Shown: positions 40,849-48,573 of the stretch, piece after piece
How the letters are laid out: each line of letters begins with the position of its first letter
Position numbering within the stretch: the stretch's first letter is position 1
DNA from: Actinomycetes bacterium
Lineage (GTDB): Bacteria; Actinomycetota; Actinomycetes; S36-B12
Length of the DNA: 49,845 bases
Direction of reading: 5' to 3'
Assembly (NCBI GenBank): GCA_024641635.1
Contig: JAHECS010000024.1
Span: 1-49,845, forward strand
The notes under the pieces: model-generated
Database searches by the model: none
What the model saw: the letters and a program-made list of their open reading frames with translations, nothing else
Told to the model about the DNA's origin: nothing
Translations under genes and position numbers: made by a program

Positions 40849-42075
40849 GTGCCCGCGACCGTGACCATCGCCGACATCGAGGCGGCCGCGCGCCAGCTCG
40901 ACGGCATCATCCGGGATCTCCCGCTCGCGGGGGCGCAGTGGCTCGAGCGCCTCGTCGGCGGAGACGTGCGCCTGGTCACCGAGAACCTGCAACGGGCCGG
41001 ATCCTTCAAGATCCGCGGCGCCTACACGCGGATCGCGAACCTCACGGACGAGGAGCGATCCCGAGGGGTCGTCGCGGCGAGTGCGGGCAACCACGCCCAG
41101 GGAGTCGCCGTCGCCGCCCAGCTGCTCGGCGTGCGCGCCACCGTCTTCATGCCCGAAGGGGCGACGATCCCGAAGGTGCAGGCCACCCTCGGCTACGGCG
41201 CCGACGTGCGGTTCCACGGGGACACGATCGATCAGGCACTCGAGGCGGCGACCCAGTTCGCGGGCGAGACGGGGGCCGTGCTCATCCACCCCTTCGATCA
41301 CGCTGACGTCATCGCCGGTCAGGGCACCCTGGGGCTGGAGATCATGGCGAAGCTTCCTGGCGTGCGCACCGTTGTCGTGTGCACGGGCGGGGGAGGGCTG
41401 CTCGCAGGAGTCACGCTGGCGGTGAAGTCCGTCGATCCCTCCATCCGGGTGGTCGGGGTGCAGGCCGAGTCGGCGGCCGCGTACCCGGCGTCGCTGGCTG
41501 CGGGGCACCCCGTTCGTCTCGAGTCGATGTCGACGATGGCTGACGGCATCGCGGTCGGGAGGCCCGGCGACGCGCCGTTCGCCGTCATCAGGGATCTCAC
41601 GGACGAGATCGTCACGGTGACCGAGGAGGAGATCTCCCGGGCCGTCCTGCTCCTCCTGGAACGGGCCAAGCTCGTGGTCGAGCCGGCGGGTGCCGCGGCC
41701 GCCGCGGCCGTCATGTCGCATCCGCAGGATTTCGAGCCGCCGGTCGCCGTCGTGCTGTCCGGCGGCAACGTCGACTCACTCGTGCTGCTGCGGATCATCC
41801 GGTACGGCTTGGCGTCGGCCGGGCGCTACCTCACCCTGGCGGTCAGGATGCCGGATCGTCCTGGCTCGTTGGCCCAGCTGCTCAGCGACATCCAGGAGCT
41901 GCGCGCGAACGTGGTCGACGTCGAGCACAACCGGGTTGATGCCGGTCTGCGGGTGGATGAGGTGGACATCGTCGTGCACGTCGAGACGCGTGGGCCCGAG
42001 CACTGCCAGTCCCTGCTCGCCAGCCTCGCCGAGCGCGACTACCGCATCCTCCCGCACGGCCCCCGGCTGCCCTGA
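40849..42075 (+). CDS. ilvA: threonine ammonia-lyase
   Basis: A 408-residue fold-type II PLP enzyme converting threonine to 2-oxobutanoate. The PLP lysine is K54 in AGSFKIRGAYTRI; AASAGNHAQGVAVAAQLLG, the glycine-rich CTGGGGLLAGVTLAV and VVLSGGNVDSLVLL are conserved. The C-terminal ACT domain (about 325-408) starts LAVRMPDRPGSLAQLLSDIQELRANVVDVEHNR, as in the catabolic/TdcB-with-ACT actinobacterial form. The start could be ATG 40840, adding three residues, but that ATG lies in the -10 box. It converges on greA. Confidence 0.92.
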   Translation: MPATVTIADIEAAARQLDGIIRDLPLAGAQWLERLVGGDVRLVTENLQRAGSFKIRGAYTRIANLTDEERSRGVVAASAGNHAQGVAVAAQLLGVRATVFMPEGATIPKVQATLGYGADVRFHGDTIDQALEAATQFAGETGAVLIHPFDHADVIAGQGTLGLEIMAKLPGVRTVVVCTGGGGLLAGVTLAVKSVDPSIRVVGVQAESAAAYPASLAAGHPVRLESMSTMADGIAVGRPGDAPFAVIRDLTDEIVTVTEEEISRAVLLLLERAKLVVEPAGAAAAAAVMSHPQDFEPPVAVVLSGGNVDSLVLLRIIRYGLASAGRYLTLAVRMPDRPGSLAQLLSDIQELRANVVDVEHNRVDAGLRVDEVDIVVHVETRGPEHCQSLLASLAERDYRILPHGPRLP

Positions 42076-42083
42076 GCAACCGG

Positions 42084-42101
42084 GCTGCCCTGACGGGCGG
42101 G
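42084..42101. terminator. small hairpin between ilvA and greA
   Basis: GCCC-TGAC-GGGC in the 40-nt gap between convergent genes. There is no U-tract. The stretch GCTGCCCTGA occurs twice (42067-42076 and 42085-42094), an 18-bp duplication at the gene end. Confidence 0.35.
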
Positions 42102-42115
42102 TGGTGACCCTCCGC

Positions 42116-42607
42116 CTACGAGCCGTACGTCTCCACCTTGAGGATCTCGACCATCATGTCCTTGCCATTGGCGAGTGAGTACGTCGCGCTGTCGCCGACG
42201 CGCTGACCGAGCACCGCCGCGCCCAGCGGGCTCGTCGGCGAGTAGACCTCGATGGATGCGTGCGCCGCCTCCTCGCGGGAGCCGAGCAGGAAGGTCTCCT
42301 CCTCCTCCCACGCCGGGAAGCGCACCGTGACGACCTTGCCCGGTGCGACCTCGTCGTGGTCGGCTTCCGGCGCGCCGATCTGCGAGTACTCGAGCAGGTG
42401 CTTCAGCTGGCGCACGCGAGCCTCGTTCTTGCCCTGCTCCTCACGAGCGGCGTGGTACCCGCCGTTCTCCTTGAGGTCACCCTCCTCGCGCGCCGCCTCG
42501 ATCCGCTTCTTGATCTCGTTGCGGCGCGGGCCCTCGCGGTCGGCCAGTTCGGCCTGGAGGCGGTCGTACGCCTCCTGGGTCAGCCAGGTGATCGTGGGCT
42601 CAGTCAT
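42116..42607 (-). CDS. greA: transcription elongation factor GreA
   Basis: A 163-residue GreA: an N-terminal coiled coil (about 8-80) with the acidic tip residues in EEGDLKENGGYHAAREEQGKNEARV and a C-terminal FKBP-like domain (about 85-163) containing SPTSPLGAAVLGQRVGDSATYS. It stimulates cleavage of backtracked transcripts by RNA polymerase. Length and motifs are normal. TACCCT lies 8 nt before the ATG at 42607. Confidence 0.96.
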   Translation of the reverse strand: MTEPTITWLTQEAYDRLQAELADREGPRRNEIKKRIEAAREEGDLKENGGYHAAREEQGKNEARVRQLKHLLEYSQIGAPEADHDEVAPGKVVTVRFPAWEEEETFLLGSREEAAHASIEVYSPTSPLGAAVLGQRVGDSATYSLANGKDMMVEILKVETYGS

Positions 42608-42615
42608 AAGGGGGA

Positions 42616-42621
42616 AGGGTA
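42616..42621 (-). promoter_or_regulatory. -10 box of greA
   Basis: TACCCT on the minus strand, 8 nt before the greA ATG. Confidence 0.42.
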
Positions 42622-42655
42622 CCCGCGTCCCTGGGGCGTCGGGGCGGGGGAGCGG

Positions 42656-44602
42656 CTAGCCGTGCCGCGAGCGGACGTAGTCGGTCACGACGTAGTCGCC
42701 GAGGCGATCGGCGTTCACGGCCAGCACGCGCCCGCCGTTCCGACGGGCCATGCCGTCGAGGAACCTCGCCAGCCCCGGGTCGTCGCCGAGCCGGAACCAG
42801 GAGACCGGCACGCGTCGCCGCGTCATCCGATCCACCTGGGCGACGGTCTCGTCGATCGTCTCCTGGGACGGCGGCCAGGTGAACCAGCCCTCACCGCTGG
42901 GCAGCAGGTGGGCGGTCGGCTCACCGTCGGTCACGACCATGACGATGCGTTGCGTCCCCGGATGCCGGTCGAGGAACTGGCCCGCGAGGAGGAGGGCGTG
43001 GTGCAGGTTCGTCCCCTGCACGTAGCTCGCCTCGAGGTTGGGCAGCTCATGCGGATGGACGACGCGGGCCACGTTCGCGAAGGCGATGATCTGGAGGGCG
43101 TCAAGCGGGTAGGCCGTCGACGCCAACGCGTGAAGGGCGAGTGCCATCGTCTTGGCGTCGCGCCAGGTGTCGTTGACGACCATGGAGAACGACTGGTCGA
43201 TGAGCAGGGCCACGGCAGCGCGGGTGACCGTCTCCGTCTCGTGCACCTCGAAGTCGTCGGCCTGCAGGTGCGCCTCGTGCGTGCCGCCCATGAGCCGGCG
43301 CGACGCCGCGTTGCGCAGGGTGCGCACCACGTCGACGGGCTGCTCGTCTCCAAACGTCCATGCGCGCGACGTGCCGGTGAGCTCGCCGGCCGCGCCGGAG
43401 CGCTGGATCTCATGGTTGCCCCGCGCCGCCCCGTCGAGGGAGTCGAACACCGATCGCAGGGCAGTGCGGCCGATGCGCCGGATCGCCTTGGGGGTGAGCT
43501 CCAGCCGCTCGCCATCGTTCAGCAGATAGCCCTGCCGCTCGAGCTCTTGCTGGAGGGTCCGCAGGGCCTCGAGATCGTCACGCGCCTGGCGCCCCAGCGC
43601 CCGCTCGACGGCCTCCTCGTCGATCGTGTCGAGGTCGGCGCGGGCGAAGCCGTCTCCCAGCGCTTCCGACAGCTGCTCGAGGTCGGCCAGCTCGGCGAGG
43701 GCGTCGGTCGCCTCTGGGAGACCGAGACGTCGTTCGCCGTCCATCGACGCTCGCCCGCCCCTGCCGAATTCCGGCCGCAGGGCGCCGAGGTTCTCCTGGA
43801 GCGCGGCCATCTCCGCCTGCAGGTCCAGGTCCTCGAGCGCCTGTTCCATCGCCGACTGCAGCTCGGCCCGCTGCTCGGGACTCATCGAGTCCAGCATGCG
43901 CTGCATGGCCTGTGACCGGCGGGCAAGCTCGTCGATGAACTCCTCGACCGTCTCGGGAGCGTCGGGGAAGAACTGACGGTGCTTGTCGATGAACTCGCGG
44001 TAGTCCTCGGTGACGTCCTCCCCGCGCTGATGCTTCTCCAGCAGCCGGTTGAGATCGCCCATCATCTCCTTGAGATCCGCGCGGGCTTCCGGCGACGACA
44101 TCCGATCGATGCCGTGGGTCATGTCCCGGAACTGCTGGTCCACCACATCCCGTTGAAGTCGCTCGCGGATCTGCTCGAACGCCGCCCGGGCATCGTCGGA
44201 GCGCCAGTCGTAGCGGGACAGTTCTCGAACCGCGCGTCCGATGTCGTCCGGCACGTTGTCCAGCACTGCCTCGCGGAACCGCGCATCGTCCGACGGGTCG
44301 GGAAACAGCTCGGCTCGCTCGGCCTCCAGAGCGGTGTCGAGCAGGTCGCGCAGGTCCTGGAGCAGGCCGTCCATGCGGCCACTGCCCTCCAGCTCGCGGC
44401 GTCGCTCCCGGAGGCGCTGCGCCATCTCCTGCAGCCCTTGCCGGCCCTGGACGCCCTCGCGGAGCAGGTCGCGCAGCGCCTCCGCCACGGACTGCCCGGC
44501 GAGGATGCGTCGGGCCAGGTCGTCGACGCCCGCTCCGGCGTCCGGGGGTGCGGCGAGCGGATCTGGCCCGCCGTGGAACGCCCCGTACCGGTAGCCGGTC
44601 AC
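42656..44602 (-). CDS. VWA-domain protein partner of the MoxR-like ATPase
   Basis: A 648-residue cytosolic protein. The first 450 residues are strongly helical and acidic/arginine-rich, with several coiled-coil-like stretches. The C-terminal von Willebrand A domain (about 455-640) has an intact MIDAS: DQSFS at 469-473, then TWRDAKTMALALHALA and MVVTDGEP. GTG at 44602 is chosen because relatives begin with a short RYGAFHGGPDPLAAP-like N-terminus; GTG at 44635 would overlap the ATPase gene. With the AAA+ gene 7 nt upstream it resembles the BchI/BchD and MoxR/VWA pairs that remodel or metallate a target. The target is unknown. Confidence 0.87.
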   Translation of the reverse strand: MTGYRYGAFHGGPDPLAAPPDAGAGVDDLARRILAGQSVAEALRDLLREGVQGRQGLQEMAQRLRERRRELEGSGRMDGLLQDLRDLLDTALEAERAELFPDPSDDARFREAVLDNVPDDIGRAVRELSRYDWRSDDARAAFEQIRERLQRDVVDQQFRDMTHGIDRMSSPEARADLKEMMGDLNRLLEKHQRGEDVTEDYREFIDKHRQFFPDAPETVEEFIDELARRSQAMQRMLDSMSPEQRAELQSAMEQALEDLDLQAEMAALQENLGALRPEFGRGGRASMDGERRLGLPEATDALAELADLEQLSEALGDGFARADLDTIDEEAVERALGRQARDDLEALRTLQQELERQGYLLNDGERLELTPKAIRRIGRTALRSVFDSLDGAARGNHEIQRSGAAGELTGTSRAWTFGDEQPVDVVRTLRNAASRRLMGGTHEAHLQADDFEVHETETVTRAAVALLIDQSFSMVVNDTWRDAKTMALALHALASTAYPLDALQIIAFANVARVVHPHELPNLEASYVQGTNLHHALLLAGQFLDRHPGTQRIVMVVTDGEPTAHLLPSGEGWFTWPPSQETIDETVAQVDRMTRRRVPVSWFRLGDDPGLARFLDGMARRNGGRVLAVNADRLGDYVVTDYVRSRHG

Positions 44603-44609
44603 GTCGCAC

Positions 44610-46034
44610 TCACGCGGAGCCGTACCGGCTGACACCGTTCAGGGAGTCCTTGTCGATGCGACGTGTCAGCCACAGGCCCTCCACGGCGAACTCGACGCAT
44701 GCGGCGGTCATCCCGGGCGACTCGGCCATGCCGGGCTCGAGTGTGGCCACGAGGCGTCCGAGCCCGTCGTGGGGGCCGAGGTCGTCGAGGATCGTCGTTG
44801 CGGGCACGCCGTCACCGGCGAGCAGCGAGTTGCCCTCGTCGAACCAGGCGACGAGGGAGGCGAGCAGGGGACGCACGTCGCCTCCGCCCAGCAGCGAGCG
44901 CCAGGCGTCGGCCGTGGCCCGACGGGCCAGCAGCTGGAGGGTCTCCTCCTCCTGGCCCTCCTCGCTCACGTCGAACTCCACCTTGCCGCGCAGGGTGGGC
45001 ACCACGCCGGCCAGGTCCCCGATCCGGGCGACCGGATTCGGCTCGCCGCCGATCGCGCCGCGGCGAACGGCCGCACCGGACAGCGCCTCGACGCAGGCGA
45101 TGGCGAAGCGGGCGGAGACGCCGCTGCGCTGGTCCACGGAGGGGGATTCGCGGACCTCCCTGGTGAAGCGCGCGACGACGTCGAGCAGGTGACGGGGGAC
45201 AACGGCCTCGAGGTGCGCCTCCTGGCCGATCAGCTCCATCTCCGCGTCGAGGCTGACCGGGTAGTGGGTGCGGATCTCGGCGCCGAAGCGGTCCTTCAGC
45301 GGGGTGATGATGCGACCGCGGTTGGTGTAGTCCTCCGGGTTGGCGCTGGCCACGACGAGCAGGTCGAGGGGCAGGCGGATCTGGTAGCCGCGCACCTGGA
45401 TGTCCCGCTCCTCGAGCACGTTGAGCAGCGCCACCTGGATGCGCTCGGCGAGGTCGGGCAGCTCGTTGATGGCGAAGATCCCGCGGTTGGTGCGCGGGAC
45501 CAGGCCGTAGTGGATCGTCTCGCTGTCGCCGAGGCTGCGCCCCTCGGCGACCTTCACCGGGTCGACGTCGCCGACGAGGTCGCCGACGGAGGTGTCGGGC
45601 GTGGCGAGCTTCTCGCCGAAGCGCTCGCTCCGGTGCCGCCACGTCACCGGCAGGGCGTCGCCCTGTTCCACCGCGAGCCGACGGCACCGCGCGCAGATCG
45701 GCGCGGTCGGGTCGTCGTTGATCTCGCAGCCGTCGACCACCGGCAGCCACTCGTCGAGGAGCGCCGTGAGCGAGCGGATGAGGCGGGTCTTGCCCTGGCC
45801 GCGCTCCCCGAGCAGGACGACGTCGTGACCGGCGAGCAGCGCACGCTCGAGCTGGGGGCCCACGGTGTCCTCGAACCCGACGATGCCAGGGAACGACGGC
45901 TGTCCGCCGCGGAGCCGTTCGACGAGGTTGGCTCGCATCTCGGCCTTGACGCTGCGCGCCTCGTAGCCGCTCGCGCGCAGGGCGCCGAGGTGGGCGGGAA
46001 GGTGCGACGGGACGGGGGGAGCCAGGGAGGTCAC
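44610..46034 (-). CDS. MoxR/ChlI-like AAA+ ATPase
   Basis: A 474-residue AAA+ protein of the magnesium-chelatase ChlI/MoxR group. Walker A is LLGERGQGKTRLI (about 74-86). Between Walker A and B lies a cysteine-rich insert, DGCEINDDPTAPICARCRRL (about 101-120), possibly zinc-binding. Walker B-like GIFAINELPDLAERIQVALLNVLEER, sensor 1 LLVVASANPEDY and PLKDRFGAEIRTHYP follow. It probably acts with the VWA protein encoded 7 nt downstream. There are no chlorophyll or cobalamin genes nearby, so a chelatase role is not supported. GTG at 46034 has TACGGT 6 nt upstream. Confidence 0.88.
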   Translation of the reverse strand: MTSLAPPVPSHLPAHLGALRASGYEARSVKAEMRANLVERLRGGQPSFPGIVGFEDTVGPQLERALLAGHDVVLLGERGQGKTRLIRSLTALLDEWLPVVDGCEINDDPTAPICARCRRLAVEQGDALPVTWRHRSERFGEKLATPDTSVGDLVGDVDPVKVAEGRSLGDSETIHYGLVPRTNRGIFAINELPDLAERIQVALLNVLEERDIQVRGYQIRLPLDLLVVASANPEDYTNRGRIITPLKDRFGAEIRTHYPVSLDAEMELIGQEAHLEAVVPRHLLDVVARFTREVRESPSVDQRSGVSARFAIACVEALSGAAVRRGAIGGEPNPVARIGDLAGVVPTLRGKVEFDVSEEGQEEETLQLLARRATADAWRSLLGGGDVRPLLASLVAWFDEGNSLLAGDGVPATTILDDLGPHDGLGRLVATLEPGMAESPGMTAACVEFAVEGLWLTRRIDKDSLNGVSRYGSA

Positions 46035-46040
46035 CTCCCG

Positions 46041-46046
46041 ACCGTA
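46041..46046 (-). promoter_or_regulatory. -10 box for leaderless MoxR-like gene
   Basis: TACGGT on the minus strand, 6 nt before the GTG at 46034. Confidence 0.5.
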
Positions 46047-46092
46047 CGTCCATCCGGTGGGATCCGCGAGGGGATCAGCCGCGAGCGGAACG

Positions 46093-46563
46093 TCAGGACC
46101 AGGGCTGCTCCGGCGGCACGACCCCCGGGGGGAACTGCGGCGGGGGCACGTTGGGCAGTCCGTCGGCCGAGCAGCCCAGCAGCTCGGCGGTGGAGGCGGG
46201 GGCCAGTGTCCGCAACGGGTAGTCGAGGAGGACCTCCGCCTCGCCCGGCGGGACCACCAGCGTCGCGTACCCGACGTCGATCCGCCTGGCGTCCTGGGCT
46301 CGCAGCGCGCAGGTGACCTCGAGCTCCGCGGGACGCTTCACCTGGATCGTCATGTCGATGTGATCCGCGGCCACGGCTTCCCACGCGACCATCCTCGAGT
46401 CGATGGGATTGCCGGTCACTCCCACGGCGACGAAGGCCAGGGCGGCCACGAAGGCTGCCAGCAGCAGGCCGATCGCCAGCCATCGTCCGACCGGCCTGCG
46501 ATCGAGTCCGTAGCGCTCCTGCATCGCCGGGCTGAGCTGGTCCCGGGTGAAGGGCGTGGGCAC
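46093..46563 (-). CDS. DUF4307 membrane protein
   Basis: A 156-residue protein with a short cytoplasmic start (MQERYGLDRRPVGRW after 13 residues), one membrane helix (about 29-51, LAIGLLLAAFVAALAFVAVGV) and an extracytoplasmic domain with AELEVTCALRAQDARRIDVGYATLVVPP. This matches DUF4307, conserved divergently from mca in actinobacteria; function unknown. The GTG start is supported by TAGTCT 7 nt upstream, superimposed on the mca -10 box. Confidence 0.85.
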   Translation of the reverse strand: MPTPFTRDQLSPAMQERYGLDRRPVGRWLAIGLLLAAFVAALAFVAVGVTGNPIDSRMVAWEAVAADHIDMTIQVKRPAELEVTCALRAQDARRIDVGYATLVVPPGEAEVLLDYPLRTLAPASTAELLGCSADGLPNVPPPQFPPGVVPPEQPWS

Positions 46564-46569
46564 GTGGTG

Positions 46570-46575
46570 GAGACT
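46570..46575 (+). promoter_or_regulatory. mca -10 box, superimposed on the DUF4307 -10 box
   Basis: GAGACT, 7 nt before the GTG at 46583. It overlaps, one base shifted, the minus-strand TAGTCT at 46571-46576. Confidence 0.45.
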
Positions 46576-46576
46576 A
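46571..46576 (-). promoter_or_regulatory. DUF4307 -10 box
   Basis: TAGTCT on the minus strand, 7 nt before the GTG at 46563. Confidence 0.5.
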
Positions 46577-46582
46577 GTCCCC

Positions 46583-47458
46583 GTGACGAGCCCCCTCCGC
46601 CTCATGGCCGTGCATGCCCATCCCGATGACGAATCCAGCAAGGGGGCCGCGACCACGGCCAAATACCGCGCCGAAGGCGTCGACGTCATGGTGGTCACCT
46701 GCACCGGGGGGGAGCGGGGCGACGTCCTGAATGCCGCCGCCCAGCCGGAGGTCGACGCACGAGGGATGCACGCGGTCCGACTCGACGAGATGGCCGCCGC
46801 CGTCTCGATCCTCGACGTCGAGCACGCCTGGCTGGGCTTCGAGGACTCCGGATTCCCGGAGGGCGACCCGCTCCCGCCGCTGCCCGACGGCTGCTTCGCG
46901 GCACGTCCGCTCGAGGAGACCGTCGCGCCGCTCGTGCGGCTCATCCGGGAGTTCCGCCCCCAGGTGGTCACGACCTACGACGAGAACGGCGGCTACCCGC
47001 ACCCCGACCACGTCCGTACGCATGAGACGACGATGGCGGCGGTCGACGCAGCAGCGGACGCGCAGCGCTACCCGGACCTGGGCGAGCCGTGGCAGGTCAT
47101 GAAGGTGTACTACAACCAGCAGTTCACCAAGGCCCGCGTCGAGGCGCTGCACCTCGCCATGATCGACGCCGACCTCGACTCGCCGTACCACGACTGGATC
47201 ACGCGCTGGGACGACCGCCCCGACGATGCCAATCGGGTGACCACCCGCATCGAGGCGGCGGACTGGTTCGAGGTCCGCGACCGGGCGCTCATCGCCCATC
47301 GCACCCAGATCGACCCTGACGGCATGTGGTTCGCCGTCCCTCTGGACTTCCAGCGGCGGGTGTGGCCGACAGAGGACTTCGAGCTGGCCCGCTCCCTCGT
47401 CGAGACCGCACTGCCCGAGGACGACCTCTTCGCCGGTCTTCGGGAGGACACGCCATGA
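46583..47458 (+). CDS. mca: mycothiol S-conjugate amidase
   Basis: A 291-residue zinc amidase of the LmbE/PIG-L fold. The metal motif AHPDDESSKGAAT (about 10-22) and YPHPDHVRTHE (about 139-149) are intact, and VTCTGGERGD is typical. The ESSKGAA form and the C-terminal region favour Mca over the related deacetylase MshB. Mca cleaves mycothiol conjugates of toxins so that the mercapturic acid can leave the cell; its presence implies a mycothiol-producing actinobacterium. The GTG start at 46583 is leaderless-like; an in-frame ATG at 46547 lies inside the DUF4307 gene. Its stop overlaps the next gene as ATGA. Confidence 0.92.
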   Translation: MTSPLRLMAVHAHPDDESSKGAATTAKYRAEGVDVMVVTCTGGERGDVLNAAAQPEVDARGMHAVRLDEMAAAVSILDVEHAWLGFEDSGFPEGDPLPPLPDGCFAARPLEETVAPLVRLIREFRPQVVTTYDENGGYPHPDHVRTHETTMAAVDAAADAQRYPDLGEPWQVMKVYYNQQFTKARVEALHLAMIDADLDSPYHDWITRWDDRPDDANRVTTRIEAADWFEVRDRALIAHRTQIDPDGMWFAVPLDFQRRVWPTEDFELARSLVETALPEDDLFAGLREDTP

Positions 47459-47730
47459 TCACCGCCCTGACGCTCGCCGCAGTCGTCGCCGAGGAGATGG
47501 ACCCGGACCAGCAGAAGACCCTCATCGACAACGCGCTGCCCATCGCGGGCCTGTTCGTGCTCGTGCTCGGGGTCGCCATGTTCTTCCTGTGGCGGTCGAT
47601 GAGCAAGCAGATCAAGAAGATCGATCCAGCCCTGCCGGATGGCCCGGACGACCGCGAGCAGGCGCAGGACCAGGAGATCACCGAGGACGCCGTCGAGCGG
47701 GGCGAAGCCGGGGATGACTCCTCCCGCTAG
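47455..47730 (+). CDS. small membrane protein downstream of mca
   Basis: A 91-residue protein with one membrane helix (about 29-47, PIAGLFVLVLGVAMFFLWRSM), a short extracytoplasmic N-terminus and an acidic cytoplasmic tail rich in Asp, Glu and Gln. Unknown function; small proteins of this kind often follow mca in actinobacteria. ATGA overlap with mca, and it overlaps the SURF1 gene by 17 nt, so mca, this gene and SURF1 form one operon. Confidence 0.75.
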   Translation: MITALTLAAVVAEEMDPDQQKTLIDNALPIAGLFVLVLGVAMFFLWRSMSKQIKKIDPALPDGPDDREQAQDQEITEDAVERGEAGDDSSR

Positions 47731-48475
47731 CCGCATGCTGCGGCTCGCCGTGACGCCTCGGTGGCTGGTCGCCGTCCTGGTGATGCTGGTGTTCGTGGCC
47801 GCGGCCATCCTGCTGGGCCGGTGGCAATGGGATCGCACGCAGACGATCCTCGAGGCCGAGCGGGCGGCCGCGTCGCAGCCGGTGGCCATCGAGACGGTCG
47901 TCACCGACCAGGACGAGTCGCTTCCCGACGAGGGCATCGGCAGGCCCGTGACGGTGACCGGCAGGTACGACCCCGCGTTGCAGGTGGCCGTCACCAGTCG
48001 AGAGCTGGACGGTCGCCCCGGCGTCTGGATCGTCAGCGGCGTGCGCCTCGAGGACGGGCGAGTAGTCGCAGTGCAGCGGGGTTGGCTGCCGTCCATGGAC
48101 GACCCGGGTGCAGCGGTGCCCGAAGGCACCGTCACGGTCACGGGAGTCCTGCAACCCGACGAGGGCTTCTACGCCGACGCGGATTCGGCACCGGGGACGG
48201 TGGCGTCGATCGCCAGCGGGCGGCTCGCCGAACTCTGGCAGGAGCAGGTCCTCCCCGGGTTCGTCGCGCTGAAGGCGGAGGAGCCGTCGACGGATCCGTC
48301 CCCGCTGCCGGTGCCGCCGACCGTCCAGACCGCGGACGTGCCGTTCCCGCTGCAGAACTTCTTCTACGCCTTCCAGTGGTGGGTCTTCGCCGCCTTCGGC
48401 ATCGCGCTCTACCTGCGCTGGCTGTGGATCGAGGCGGCTCCCGAAGCTGCCGACGACACTTCTGCCGACCGGTAG
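47714..48475 (+). CDS. SURF1 family cytochrome oxidase biogenesis protein
   Basis: A 253-residue protein with the SURF1 layout: an N-terminal membrane helix (about 17-36, WLVAVLVMLVFVAAAILLG) followed directly by RWQWDRT, a large extracytoplasmic domain with GRPVTVTGRYDP, VVAVQRGWLP and FPLQNFFYAFQWW, and a C-terminal helix ending LYLRWLWIE. SURF1 helps insert haem into cytochrome c oxidase. ATG at 47714 lies inside the preceding gene and gives the family-typical start. Confidence 0.88.
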   Translation: MTPPASRMLRLAVTPRWLVAVLVMLVFVAAAILLGRWQWDRTQTILEAERAAASQPVAIETVVTDQDESLPDEGIGRPVTVTGRYDPALQVAVTSRELDGRPGVWIVSGVRLEDGRVVAVQRGWLPSMDDPGAAVPEGTVTVTGVLQPDEGFYADADSAPGTVASIASGRLAELWQEQVLPGFVALKAEEPSTDPSPLPVPPTVQTADVPFPLQNFFYAFQWWVFAAFGIALYLRWLWIEAAPEAADDTSADR

Positions 48476-48481
48476 GGATTG

Positions 48482-48497
48482 TGTGATGTAGGTCACC
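48482..48497. promoter_or_regulatory. CRP/GlxR-type binding site
   Basis: TGTGA-TGTAGG-TCACC matches TGTGA-N6-TCACA at 9 of 10 positions. It lies about 19 bp before a possible -10 box (GATACT, 48516-48521), so it overlaps the -35 region of the amine oxidase gene. Confidence 0.5.
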
Positions 48498-48573
48498 TTT
48501 CTTCTCCGGATTGCCGATACTTGCACCACGATCGGCCACGGCGGCCGGCGCATCCACCGGGGAGGAACCACGC

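Noticed and set aside
42067-42094. 18-bp tandem duplication at the ilvA end
   Set aside because: Short and in a gene-end gap; may be slippage with no functional implication.
42656-46034. Magnesium or cobalt chelatase for tetrapyrroles
   Set aside because: The AAA+/VWA pair resembles BchI/BchD, but no BchH/CobN subunit or pathway gene is nearby.
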